64,000 bases of DNA, taken from Balneolaceae bacterium (GTDB lineage Bacteria > Bacteroidota > Rhodothermia > Balneolales > Balneolaceae). The notes below the pieces were generated by a model. The model did not search any database, was not told the DNA's origin, and was given only the letters and a program-made list of their open reading frames with translations. Both the position numbers and the translations under genes were made by a program. Positions 9,508 through 17,304 of this stretch are shown here, piece after piece. The stretch covers positions 32,736-96,735 of the forward strand of contig JAXHMK010000013.1 of assembly GCA_034521495.1 (NCBI GenBank), in the 5' to 3' direction. Position 1 is the stretch's first letter. Every line of letters starts with the position of its first letter.

Positions 9508-9894
9508 TTAAATAGCTTTTATCACCTTCTCCAATTTCGATTTTACCTCGCCTGCAATTTTCCCAAGGCTGTCATTTTCAACCGCCTGCATGGAGTCTAA
9601 CGGATTGACCGCAGAAACTTCAACGGTTCCGTCTTCATGCTCTTCCACAATTACATTGCAGGGAAGCATCGTACCGATTTTATCTTCAGCCTGGAGGGCT
9701 TTGTGAGCAAAACCGGGATTGCAGGCTCCAAGAATTTTATACTTTTTAAAATCCACATCCAGTTTCTTTTTCAGTGTTTCTTTTACATCGATTTCGGTGA
9801 GTACACCAAACCCCTCTTTCTTAAGTTCATCGGTGGTTTTTGCAATTGCATCTTCAAAAGATCCGTCAAATTTGGTTGATACGTAGTAACTCAT
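9508..9894 (-). CDS. DUF302 domain protein
   Basis: 128 residues starting MSYYVSTKFDGSFEDAI. The frame extends 15 codons upstream, but the DUF302 consensus begins here. DUF302 is a small alpha/beta fold with the pattern of a start strand, a helix with a DELKKEGFGVLTEID turn, and LGACNPGFAHKAL followed by LPCNVIV. These occur here in order. Biochemical role is unknown; members often lie near metal or stress genes, as this one does. No signal peptide is visible, so cytoplasmic. Confidence 0.88.
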   Translation of the reverse strand: MSYYVSTKFDGSFEDAIAKTTDELKKEGFGVLTEIDVKETLKKKLDVDFKKYKILGACNPGFAHKALQAEDKIGTMLPCNVIVEEHEDGTVEVSAVNPLDSMQAVENDSLGKIAGEVKSKLEKVIKAI

Positions 9895-10030
9895 GATTGT
9901 CCTGTTATTATTAAGATTTGTGTATTTATAATGTAACAAGATTTACGATGACAAGATGCCACAAGCGGATTCGATTTTATTGATCGGCTGGATTTATTAC
10001 TATGATCAGATCTGGTATTGTAGAGGCAAG

Positions 10031-10236
10031 CATTATATTAACGTAAACTCAGGATAAGAATATCAAGAATTGGCATAGAAAAGTCCCCTCCTTTTCCAAG
10101 GAGGGGATTTAGGGGTGGTTGATACAGAATTTAGTTTCAGTTTCAAGATTTAATCTCCTTTCTACCTCCCCGAACCCCTCCTAATCATAGAAGGGGATTT
10201 CATTTTCAACTATATTATCCCAAACTCAGGTTATAT
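10031..10236. repeat. Nested palindromic repeats between DUF302 and the next gene
   Basis: The outer ends (ATTAACGTAAACTCAGGATAA near 10038 and its inverse TTATCCCAAACTCAGGTTAT near 10216) look like terminal repeats. Inside, 10079-10200 is a second palindromic repeat starting AAAGTCCCCTCC and ending GAAGGGGATTT. The same inner repeat recurs at 12271-12408 and 61635-61802. No gene is seen in 9895-10251. Confidence 0.55.
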
Positions 10237-10251
10237 TAGAAAAATGTAAAA

Positions 10252-10920
10252 ATGCTAAATAAAATTAAACATGCTCTAAAAAAACTCTCAACATGGGAGC
10301 CCTCTTTTGACCCGTCAAAATTTAAGGATGATATTGCTATGGAAACCCAATGGTCGCCCCTGAAACGCGGCGGGTCTAATTTTCAAACTCACAAATTAGT
10401 TGAGGTTAATTATAACCGGTTGGAATTTAAATCTACACTTGGGGCGAAAATTTTCAGCCTCATATTTTTATGCGTTGGATTAACAGTGCCTGTATTTTTT
10501 GGAATAAAGATGGTTCAGGAGACGGGAGACCTGTTTCAAAAGGATTTTCTGTTCATTCTTCTGTTTGGGTTGATTTTTGGGTCCGTCGGCGGCTGGTTGT
10601 TTTACAGTTTTTCGAAACCTGTAATTTTCGATAAAAGCATGAGCCTCTACTGGAAGGGATGGAAAGCTCCAAAACGTTACATGGCAAAATTGAAAGAAGA
10701 TGACAGCAGCAGAATTGGCAATATTTATGCTTTACAAATTATCCCGGAACTGGTTCGAAATGATAACAAAAGTTACGTGAGCTACGAGTTAAACCTGGTT
10801 CTTAAAGATGGGTCACGGATGAATGTGGTGGATCATGGAAGTCCTATTAAACTTCGGGAAGATGCAAAGGTCCTGTCTGAATTTTTGGGAGTGCCCGTCT
10901 GGGATGCAGTACATGCTTAA
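10252..10920 (+). CDS. Two-TM membrane protein of unknown function
   Basis: 222 residues. About 60 N-terminal polar residues precede two hydrophobic segments, near 66-88 (SLIFLCVGLTVPVFFGI) and 98-120 (FILLFGLIFGSVGGWLF), followed by a cytoplasmic-type domain of about 100 residues with alternating strands. I do not recognise a named family. A decayed paralogue lies at 56125-56759, where a mobile element splits it; there MVQETGNLF matches MVQETGDLF here. The present copy is intact and shows the empty insertion site (about 10688). Confidence 0.7.
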   Translation: MLNKIKHALKKLSTWEPSFDPSKFKDDIAMETQWSPLKRGGSNFQTHKLVEVNYNRLEFKSTLGAKIFSLIFLCVGLTVPVFFGIKMVQETGDLFQKDFLFILLFGLIFGSVGGWLFYSFSKPVIFDKSMSLYWKGWKAPKRYMAKLKEDDSSRIGNIYALQIIPELVRNDNKSYVSYELNLVLKDGSRMNVVDHGSPIKLREDAKVLSEFLGVPVWDAVHA

Positions 10921-11133
10921 AAATTCTAAATTCAACGGAAAAAGTTCAAATATACCTGTAAGTCCGAATTCAGAAACAGGAGTAGCCATTTTGAGTGGGA
11001 AATCAGTGAATTATGTAACAGATCCATATATTTATATATTGGTCAAAAATGAGCCAATTATCTTAACTATACTAAAATAGATAAATAATATGTGCGGTAA
11101 GTATATTGTATAAAAGGTGATAGAATCTTATTC

Positions 11134-11467
11134 GAGAAGTTACCCTAATATTTTCAATGTAAAACAATTAAGATAAATATAATCAATAATTTATAATTTT
11201 TATTGAGTAGAAATAGTAAACATGGGAGTGTAATGGACCTTGAATAGTTGGCGGGAAAAAGGACAACGAGAGAACCGTGAGATGAATCCTTTCATACCGG
11301 TGAGAAGCGAAATTTAAGGGTTGTAAGCCTGATGGACCATTGAAAGGATTCCACGGTGAACTCGTGTCCGCCGCCAAGTATTCACAGTCTTTTTTCGTTC
11401 TTTTGTATCAAGACAAAAGAACAAACTACATGTAACATGTTTACATCATAAAATGGGGTAAGTCCTC
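11134..11467. mobile_element. Gene-less TIR element, GAGAAGTTACCC family, copy 1
   Basis: 334 bp. It starts GAGAAGTTACCCT and ends GGGGTAAGTCCTC, which are imperfect inverse copies. AATCTTATTC flanks it on both sides (11124-11133 and 11468-11477), a 10-bp target duplication. The interior has a long imperfect palindrome: TGAATAGTTGGCGG on one arm and the inverse of TGAATACTTGGCGG on the other, with GAATCCTTTC repeated in both arms. The interior is shared with the copy at 56315. No real gene is inside. Confidence 0.8.
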
Positions 11468-11533
11468 AATCTTATTCATGTGTAATCAATACGATGTTTT
11501 GCCTATTTTACAGTTTTTATTAAGTGTTGCAAT

Positions 11534-12096
11534 ATGAAGCTATACATAAAATACATGGTTAGCTTGCGATGTAAGATGCTGGTTAAATCTGAGTTGGAAA
11601 AACTTGGCATTGATTATTTATCGGTGGATCTTGGTACGGTTGAAATTCGGGAAGATATTACAGAGAAGCAGAGGGAGAAATTCAGGAAGAACTTGAAAAA
11701 GGCAGGACTGGAACTGCTGGACGATAAAAAGAATATCCTGGTTGAAAAAATTAAAGCCGTCATTGTGGAGATGATTCACTATTCGGAGGAAGTTCCCAAA
11801 GTGAATGATTCCAATTACATTAGCGAAAAGCTGGGATACGACTATACATATCTCTCCAATATATTTTCGGAAGTGAAAGGAATTACCATACAGCAGTATG
11901 TGATCATGCACAAAATTGAAAAAGTAAAAGAACTTCTTACTTGTATGACGAACTAACGCTCACCGAAATTGCATACCGGTTACATTACAGTAGTGTTGCC
12001 CACCTCTCCAATCAGTTCAAAAAAGTGACCGGACTCACTCCCACCTATTTTAAAGAAGTAAAAGAGAAAAGGGAGAAGAATCTCGAAGACCTGTGA
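11534..12096 (+). pseudogene. AraC-type helix-turn-helix regulator, frameshifted
   Basis: The first frame (MKLYIKYMVSLRCKMLVKSE) runs to TAA at about 11956. The conserved C-terminus continues in another frame (YDELTLTEIAYRLHYSSVAH) and includes FKKVTGLTPTYFK, ending at TGA 12094-12096. The break is near 11938-11945. The family, seen intact twice here (43820 and 53183), has an N-terminal domain of about 100 residues (KYMVSLRCK start) and one AraC HTH pair. It probably binds DNA as a transcription regulator. The repaired length of about 187 compares with 205-210 in the intact copies. Sequencing error is possible. Confidence 0.75.
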
Positions 12097-12506
12097 TAGG
12101 ATATCTATTCAAAAAATGAAAGTAATGAGGGTTTAATCTAAAGTGGTTTAGTTCACCGAGCCTCTGGGTCGGAAAAAGACTAAAGTCCCCTTCGAAGGGG
12201 GAAAGCGAGCGGAGTAGGGAGGATGATGTTCTAGCCTGAGTTCGATTCTTAATCTGTATCAAAGTACCTCAAAAGTCCCCTCCTTTTCCAAGGAGGGGAT
12301 TTAGGGGTGGTTGAAAAAGAATGAATCAGTCAAATTTTAAATTTCAACCCTGATTAAGTTACTATAACCACCCCCAACCCCTCCTTACGAAGGAGGGGAG
12401 CCTCTTTTATTGATTTTTAGAATCGAACTGAGGTTTCTACGTTTTGTATTGTTCAGACCTTGGTTCTGAGACACAGGAGTTCATCCCCCATTGCACCCTT
12501 CAAAGG

Positions 12507-12796
12507 CTATGGTGTGGACACATCTTTAAAAAAAATAAACATGCGTTCTTTGACTACGTTTTTAACAGTCGACAGGAGATTCTTCGACCCAGACACAAAA
12601 ACACTGTCCGGATCTCAGAATGACAGCAATCATTGAGTAAGAAGAAAGGCAGGCGGAGGAAAACTGGCGGTTTTCCTCCGCCTGCCTTTCTGTGTCTGCT
12701 TGCATTAATGTCATCCTGACGAATTCCGTCAGCGTTTTTGTGACGGGATGAGGAAGGATCTCCTTTTTCTATACCAAACTTGTGTCCACACGATAG
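12507..12796. mobile_element. Gene-less TIR element, CTATCGTGTGGACACA family, copy 1
   Basis: 290 bp. It starts CTATGGTGTGGACACA and ends TGTGTCCACACGATAG. CTTCAAAGG flanks it at 12498-12506 and 12797-12805, a 9-bp target duplication. It landed inside another palindromic repeat. The same ends bound the IS110-bearing segment at 39765-41510, and one end survives at 50864. Confidence 0.78.
12643..12691. repeat. Perfect 21-bp hairpin
   Basis: Arms from 12643 (AGAAAGGCAGGCGGAGG, then AAAA) and to 12691 pair without mismatch around the 7-base loop CTGGCGG. It lies inside the element at 12507-12796. Not followed by a T-run. It is either a nested small element or the folding core of its host. Confidence 0.6.
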
Positions 12797-13087
12797 CTTC
12801 AAAGGGGGACACTTCACAATAAGTGCATAGATTGTTAAAAAATTTGGATTATAAGTTGATACCTCGCGGGCTCTGCACCGAGGTAGTTCATTAGAGGTAA
12901 GCTGATCAGGTGATAGCCTATAGTTTGGATATTTCGAGACAAAGTGGAAAGGTTCTTTTGTTTACTGACTCGGGAACTTCAACTATGGACAGAAGTGAAC
13001 CATTCATCGAGTCCCACCTGGTTCACTACAGCACAGTGGAAAACAGCAGAATCGAGAAAACGAAAACAAAGAAAATGTTAGGTCACT

Positions 13088-13990
13088 TTAGATTTGGGAT
13101 CCATTAACTAACATTGAACCATTTTTAACAATAGAATGGGCCCCGTTCTTTCGATCTGAATTTTTATAGGGAATTGGAAATGAGATTGAAAATGTTGTCC
13201 CTGAGTCTATTTCACTTTCCAAAAAAATCCGTCCGCTATATTCGGAAACCATATGGATAATATGCTGAAGGCCGATGCCAAAACCTGGTTCACCATTGGT
13301 CCCCATCGATTTGCGTATGGGTTTACCCTGATTAAACGCTGATACCTGATCGGGTGATATGCCCTTCCCTGTATCAGTAACAGTCATGTTCAGTGTATTG
13401 TAATTTTTATCAACATTCAGGTTAAAAACCACATCAACAGATCCTTTAGAAGGAGTAAATTTGACGGCATTCGCAACCAAATTTCCAGTGATTTGTATCA
13501 GATTAATGAAGAAATTGGGTTGGAGTTGTATCTCTGTATCGATTTGACTTTTCAGCGACAGTGAAATGTCTTTGTTTTGTGCCATTGGAAGATATAAACG
13601 TCTAACTTCTGTGATAACGGAAGAAAGGTTTCTGTCGATATTCACACCTTCTTTCAGGTTATTTTGATTGTCCTCAATCACCAATGCACCATTTATAAGA
13701 TCAAGCAAGGATTCAGCGGATTCCTTAATCAAGAGTAGATCACTGGTTTGCACTTCAATCTGATCTTTACCTTCAATAATTATCAGGTCAATCATTCCCG
13801 AAATACCACTAAGTGGGTTCCTTAGATCATGTTTTAGATTTTGTACGCGTTTTTTCAGAAGATCTAATTTTGAGGAAAGCTGTACGTAATTATTTTCAAG
13901 GTCTTGATTCTCGTCAACCCACCAGGAAATCTTATGTAACTGTTTTGTTTGATCGGATTTAATGGATCGATCATTTTTGTTAGTCTCCAT
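13088..13990 (-). CDS. Soluble sensor histidine kinase
   Basis: 300 residues, no membrane segment. A short N-terminal coiled stretch (about 25-50) leads straight to the dimerisation helix with phospho-acceptor His54 (LKHDLRNPLSGI). The ATPase domain follows with N box NLVANAVKF, G1 DTGKGI and G2 GFGIGLQH. All key boxes are intact. There is no PAS or other sensor domain, so the signal probably comes from a partner protein. No response regulator is adjacent. A candidate operator lies 81 bp upstream (14071-14084). Confidence 0.88.
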   Translation of the reverse strand: METNKNDRSIKSDQTKQLHKISWWVDENQDLENNYVQLSSKLDLLKKRVQNLKHDLRNPLSGISGMIDLIIIEGKDQIEVQTSDLLLIKESAESLLDLINGALVIEDNQNNLKEGVNIDRNLSSVITEVRRLYLPMAQNKDISLSLKSQIDTEIQLQPNFFINLIQITGNLVANAVKFTPSKGSVDVVFNLNVDKNYNTLNMTVTDTGKGISPDQVSAFNQGKPIRKSMGTNGEPGFGIGLQHIIHMVSEYSGRIFLESEIDSGTTFSISFPIPYKNSDRKNGAHSIVKNGSMLVNGSQI

Positions 13991-14070
13991 TTTAAGTTCG
14001 TTTTGTTATTCTTGATACTTAAAAATATGAGATGGAAACCAGCTACTTGTTATAATAACTACGGATAATA

Positions 14071-14084
14071 TTACAAATATCACA
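14071..14084 (-). promoter_or_regulatory. Candidate operator TGTGATATNTGTAA (site 1)
   Basis: Reads TGTGATATTTGTAA on the minus strand, upstream of the histidine kinase. Near-identical 14-mers lie upstream of two other minus-strand genes (39601-39614 and 42935-42948) and their duplicates, all at 80-120 bp from the start. The TGTGA half recalls Crp/Fnr-type sites, and a Crp/Fnr protein is encoded at 22771. Inference only. Confidence 0.4.
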
Positions 14085-14230
14085 TGTTTTTTGGGTAAAT
14101 AAATCCCATGATCCAATTTCAGCTTCATGAAGTGAACCTAAAACTGGACAAAAAAACCAAAGACCTGTGAAATGTATAACCATTCAGCCCATCTTCTATA
14201 ACGGTTAAACGGTTTCATATAAGTAGATTG

Positions 14231-14276
14231 CAGTTGTGAAATTCAATTCACAACTGACCCGCAAGCTGCGGGAAAT
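14231..14276 (+). promoter_or_regulatory. Conserved leader with two hairpins, upstream of a small membrane protein
   Basis: CAGTTGTGAA and TTCACAACTG form a perfect 10-bp inverted repeat, followed by CCGCAAGCTGCGG, a short hairpin. The same order (TTGTGA/TCACAA, then TCGCAAGATGCGG) is found at 55298-55340 before an unrelated lipoprotein gene. Conservation ahead of two unrelated genes suggests a shared regulatory element, possibly a leader RNA. Confidence 0.4.
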
Positions 14277-14289
14277 GAATGGGTTTGAT

Positions 14290-14502
14290 ATGCGAAAAGC
14301 CGGGATCATTATTCTTGTCGTTGGGCTGATTATTACAATCATCAGCGGTTACAATTATGTAACCAAAGAAACCATCGTGGAGATTGGGGAGCTAAAAGTT
14401 ACCGCTGACAGAACTCAAAGCGCAGGCTGGTCGCCCCAGGCAGGAGTTGCCGTAATGCTTGCAGGTAGTGTTGTTTTCCTGGTTGGCGGTAAAGAACAAT
14501 GA
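14290..14502 (+). CDS. Small two-TM membrane protein
   Basis: 70 residues from ATG 14290. In-frame GTG 14236 and ATG 14275 would put the conserved leader inside the gene. The product is MRKAGIIILVVGLIITIISG, a short periplasmic or cytoplasmic loop, and a second hydrophobic segment AGVAVMLAGSVVFLVGG. It resembles small stress-linked membrane proteins of Bacteroidota in layout, but I cannot name a family. The stop overlaps the next start as ATGA. Confidence 0.65.
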   Translation: MRKAGIIILVVGLIITIISGYNYVTKETIVEIGELKVTADRTQSAGWSPQAGVAVMLAGSVVFLVGGKEQ

Positions 14503-14573
14503 TTACCGCAATGATCATCGGCTTGGTTCTGTTTTTATTTAAAGACAAGAAATCAGAAGAGAGTAAAACATAA
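14499..14573 (+). CDS. Tiny single-TM protein coupled to the preceding gene
   Basis: 24 residues (MITAMIIGLVLFLFKDKKSE, then ESKT) beginning in the ATGA overlap of the previous stop, so translation is probably coupled. One hydrophobic helix is followed by a charged tail. Too short for homology; the overlap and tidy topology are the support. Confidence 0.4.
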   Translation: MITAMIIGLVLFLFKDKKSEESKT

Positions 14574-14639
14574 CAATTTATAGCGAAACCGGCGGCTTTA
14601 CTGCTAATATGGCCGCTCGGTAAACCAATTTTTTTAAAA

Positions 14640-14845
14640 GATAACGTGAGTTCGAGATAATGAAAAAGCTTTTAAAATCCCCCTTTGAAGGGGGAAAGAA
14701 TCAACGAAGTTGATTGAGGGGGATGACCCAACCTTATTTGAATGTACATCAGTAAATCAAATTCGAATCACGTAAAATCATCCCCCTGCGCCCCCTTCAA
14801 AGGGGGACACACCAATAAATTCTTATCCCAAATTCACATTAAAAT
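14640..14845. repeat. Nested palindromic repeats ahead of a lipoprotein gene
   Basis: The outer ends GATAACGTGAGTTCGAGATAA and the inverse-type TTATCCCAAATTCACATTA enclose 14674-14810, a palindromic repeat starting AAAATCCCCCTTTGAAGGGG and ending CCCCTTCAAAGGGGG. The same inner repeat type occurs at 12182, 32412 and 53993. Confidence 0.5.
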
Positions 14846-14858
14846 AGATATCAACAGT

Positions 14859-15311
14859 ATGAAAAAATCAAACCTGCTATTTACAAGTTTAATAATTGTA
14901 TCATTATCAGTTTTTATGGCTTGTGAGAATTCCTCACAAAAAATGGAAAGAGCGGAAAACCCGATAGCAAAGTCAGACCGGAATGTGGATATGAGCGAAA
15001 GCAAAGTGTTGGCTGAAGTCCGAATGTTCAGATTCAAAACCGCGAATGAGATTAAAGCTAATTTTCGAAAGATTGCAGCTATTAAAGACAAAATTAAAAC
15101 CAGTGATGAAAGCTTAAGAGAAAATTATGAAGTCAATCTTGAAGTTCTTGATGAAGCCAACCGGGAGATGAAACGAACAATCGACAATTTCACCGAATCC
15201 GGAAGAGGTGAGTGGACGACTTTCAAAGATGAATTCAGCGACTCGATGGATGGCCTTGCAAATTCTTTAGACAACTTCTTTGATGCAAGCAATACTAATT
15301 CTTTAAAATAA
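14859..15311 (+). CDS. Small lipoprotein, coiled-coil
   Basis: 150 residues starting MKKSNLLFTSLIIVSLSVFM, with lipobox Cys22. The longer frame from 14742 runs through repeat sequence and is rejected. The mature part is almost wholly helical and charged (FKTANEIKANFRKIAAIKDK), without catalytic motifs. It heads a run of small stress-type genes (15336, 15510), so it may be an envelope-stress protein. Family not recognised. Confidence 0.7.
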   Translation: MKKSNLLFTSLIIVSLSVFMACENSSQKMERAENPIAKSDRNVDMSESKVLAEVRMFRFKTANEIKANFRKIAAIKDKIKTSDESLRENYEVNLEVLDEANREMKRTIDNFTESGRGEWTTFKDEFSDSMDGLANSLDNFFDASNTNSLK

Positions 15312-15335
15312 ACAACATTTAAAAACTCAAATATT

Positions 15336-15491
15336 ATGGGAAATCTATTATACCTCGTAGCAGTCATCTTAGTCATAGCCTGGCTGATCGGTTTTGTGGG
15401 CTACAGCACCGGTGGCCTTATCCATATCCTGCTGGTTATTGCTGTAATTGTAATTATACTGCGCATAATACAGGGAAAACGAATTTTTTAA
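15336..15491 (+). CDS. Lmo0937-family small membrane protein
   Basis: 51 residues: two hydrophobic helices (LLYLVAVILVIAWLIGFVG, ILLVIAVIVIILRI) separated by YSTGGLIH, ending in a basic tail. That GxxG turn between two helices is the lmo0937/DUF5670 pattern, widespread in Bacteroidota stress clusters. Function unknown. It lies 24 bp after the lipoprotein gene and 18 bp before the YtxH gene, so one operon is likely. Confidence 0.75.
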   Translation: MGNLLYLVAVILVIAWLIGFVGYSTGGLIHILLVIAVIVIILRIIQGKRIF

Positions 15492-15509
15492 ACTCAAAAA
15501 AATAAATAT

Positions 15510-15788
15510 ATGAAAGCATTAAAGATTATAACTACCACATTAGGTGCAACGGTTATTGGAGTTGCATTGGGAATACTATTTGCTCCCAATAGGGGATCAA
15601 ATACAAGACATAAAATTTCTAAAAAAAGTCATAAATACGCGGATCACCTGTCTGACAGTTTTGATGGTTTTCTTGATACGATTTCCCATTCATTTGAAAG
15701 CGTAGAAAACGAAACTGCACGTCTCGCAAAAAAAGGGAAAGATCAGGCCAAAAAGGTGGCTGCTGATTTAAATTCGAGCAAGCCTTAA
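15510..15788 (+). CDS. YtxH domain protein
   Basis: 92 residues. One N-terminal membrane helix with the YtxH signature (GVALGILFAPNRGSNTR) is followed by an amphipathic tail rich in Lys, Ser and Asp (ARLAKKGKDQAKKVAAD). YtxH proteins are stress-induced and membrane-anchored, with no known biochemical activity. Third gene of the probable stress operon. Confidence 0.85.
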   Translation: MKALKIITTTLGATVIGVALGILFAPNRGSNTRHKISKKSHKYADHLSDSFDGFLDTISHSFESVENETARLAKKGKDQAKKVAADLNSSKP

Positions 15789-15824
15789 CACAATCAGGCT
15801 GACTAACGGCTCAGCCGGCAGATG

Positions 15825-15960
15825 ACTTAACAACCTGGCAGAGTGCCGTTCTTTTTCGGCTCCTGCCAGAGTTGTTGAACAAAGAAAATGTCCTTTGAAA
15901 CAACTATCCGCGACTCTTGCAGGAGCTCTCTGCCGTTCGCACTCTGCCAGGTCGCTAAAC
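15825..15960. repeat. Dispersed repeat with CCTGGCAGAGTG ends
   Basis: ACCTGGCAGAGTG near 15830 and its inverse CACTCTGCCAGGT near 15940 bound about 130 bp. Related segments lie at about 41629-41735 and 50975-51098, at the 3' end of the duplicated desaturase gene. No target duplication could be read. Confidence 0.45.
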
Positions 15961-15997
15961 ACGTACTTTTTTAAATCAAACTTAATTAAAATTCATT

Positions 15998-17245
15998 ATG
16001 AAGAAATTATACATTTTAGTAATTCTTGCACTATTTGCATCAGTTACTGTTGTTCCGGTGTTAACAGCACAGGAAAATCAAGAACCGAACAGGCTAAGTA
16101 TTGGCCTGTTAGGGGGAGTAACCCTGGGACATATGAATATCGGGACAGAATATGATCCTGCATTTGGATTCAATTTGCGATATGCAGCCAATCCCACATT
16201 TGCTGTTCAGACAAATTTTCTTTTTGGGACATTTACGTCAAGTGATGAAGATGGTTACCAGAACGAGAACAATTACTTTGACCGGCATTTTGAAAACAGT
16301 TACTTCACCACATCTGTTACATCACAAATTAACATGCTGAGATTACTGGGTTCTCAATCGGAAACAGTAAATATCTATACGAGTGTTGGTTTAGGCCTGA
16401 TATTTAATGACGTTACCACGGAGCTAAACAATAGTACACCCAGTAACTGGCCGGAATATATCGGTGAAGATCATTCTGAACCGGCATTTTTTGCTACCTT
16501 TGGGAGCGGGCTTCGATTGAATCTTACAAGAAGGATTGACCTTTTTGCCCAGTACGACTATTCCATTTCGAATAGTGATTTGATTGACGGCTACAGAACA
16601 CGCCCCGAACTTGATATCGATTTACACCGGCGTACGCCGGATAGCTGGAGCTCCCTTACAGCCGGAATTCAGATAAAATTTGGAAGCAGTGATAAAGATG
16701 CAGATTGGCATACATACACGCCCGGGCTCGACCCGAGTGCACTTGACGGTATCAACCGAAGACTTAATGATCTTGATGGCCGCGTAGCGGATAACAGATC
16801 CTGGCTCGACGAACATCAAAATTATCTTGAAATGCTTGAAGAACGAATGGATAGGTTTGAAGAGCGGCTGAATAACCTCGATCAGATGATTCGGGATATG
16901 GATCGCGTAGATCTGACAATTGGCAGTGATGTTCTTTTTGCATTCGACTCTTCAGTAATCCGGGAAAGTGCGAAGCCAACTCTTGCCAAAGTTGCTCGTG
17001 CATTGAACAGTAATCCTGATAAAACATTGAATGTCGCTGGTCACACCTGTGATATTGGCACGAATGAATATAACCAAGGGTTGTCAGAACGACGAGCTGC
17101 TGCTGTGAAGGAATACCTGGTTAAATCAGGAATTTCTTCAAATCGAATTACTACAGCTGGATTTGGTGAATCCGATCCTCTTGTACCGAATGAAAGTGAT
17201 GCTGCACGACAACTGAACCGACGCGTAGAACTAACGATTCAATAA
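15998..17245 (+). CDS. OmpA-family outer-membrane protein with N-terminal barrel
   Basis: 415 residues. Signal peptide to about Ala24. Residues 30-230 form a barrel-like region of alternating strands (LSIGLLGGVTLGHMNIG). A coiled linker of about 70 residues follows (NRRLNDLDGRVADNRSWLDE). The C-terminal OmpA domain has DVLFAFDSSVIRESAKPTL, AGHTCDIG and NRRVELTI, and binds peptidoglycan. It tethers outer membrane to cell wall. Strong terminator directly after. Confidence 0.9.
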   Translation: MKKLYILVILALFASVTVVPVLTAQENQEPNRLSIGLLGGVTLGHMNIGTEYDPAFGFNLRYAANPTFAVQTNFLFGTFTSSDEDGYQNENNYFDRHFENSYFTTSVTSQINMLRLLGSQSETVNIYTSVGLGLIFNDVTTELNNSTPSNWPEYIGEDHSEPAFFATFGSGLRLNLTRRIDLFAQYDYSISNSDLIDGYRTRPELDIDLHRRTPDSWSSLTAGIQIKFGSSDKDADWHTYTPGLDPSALDGINRRLNDLDGRVADNRSWLDEHQNYLEMLEERMDRFEERLNNLDQMIRDMDRVDLTIGSDVLFAFDSSVIRESAKPTLAKVARALNSNPDKTLNVAGHTCDIGTNEYNQGLSERRAAAVKEYLVKSGISSNRITTAGFGESDPLVPNESDAARQLNRRVELTIQ

Positions 17246-17270
17246 AGTATAATTCTGTCGGAAGATTTTA

Positions 17271-17304
17271 AGGGTTGTCATCGAAAGATGGCGACCCTTT
17301 TTTT
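17271..17304 (+). terminator. Rho-independent terminator of the OmpA gene
   Basis: AGGGTTGTCATC, GAAA tetraloop, GATGGCGACCCT, then seven T. The stem has G-T pairs at two places. Located 25 bp after the OmpA stop. Confidence 0.85.

Larger units (their letters stand above)
12182..12812. repeat. Composite nest of palindromic repeats
   Basis: An outer repeat begins AAAGTCCCCTTCGAAGGGGG and ends ATCCCCCATTGCACCCTTCAAAG, then CTTCAAAGGGGGAC. It is interrupted twice: at 12271-12408 by the AAAGTCCCCTCC repeat, and at 12507-12796 by an element with terminal repeats and a 9-bp duplication. Reading around the inserts rejoins the outer repeat. No gene is seen in 12097-13087. A weak frame at 12910-13107 has no support. 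Confidence 0.6.

Noticed and set aside
11183..11377. Frame inside the 11134 element
   Set aside because: Lies in a palindromic interior repeated at 56315 with different frame breaks, so it is not kept as coding.
12910..13107. 65-codon frame upstream of the histidine kinase
   Set aside because: No motif, and it overlaps the 3' end of the kinase gene on the other strand.
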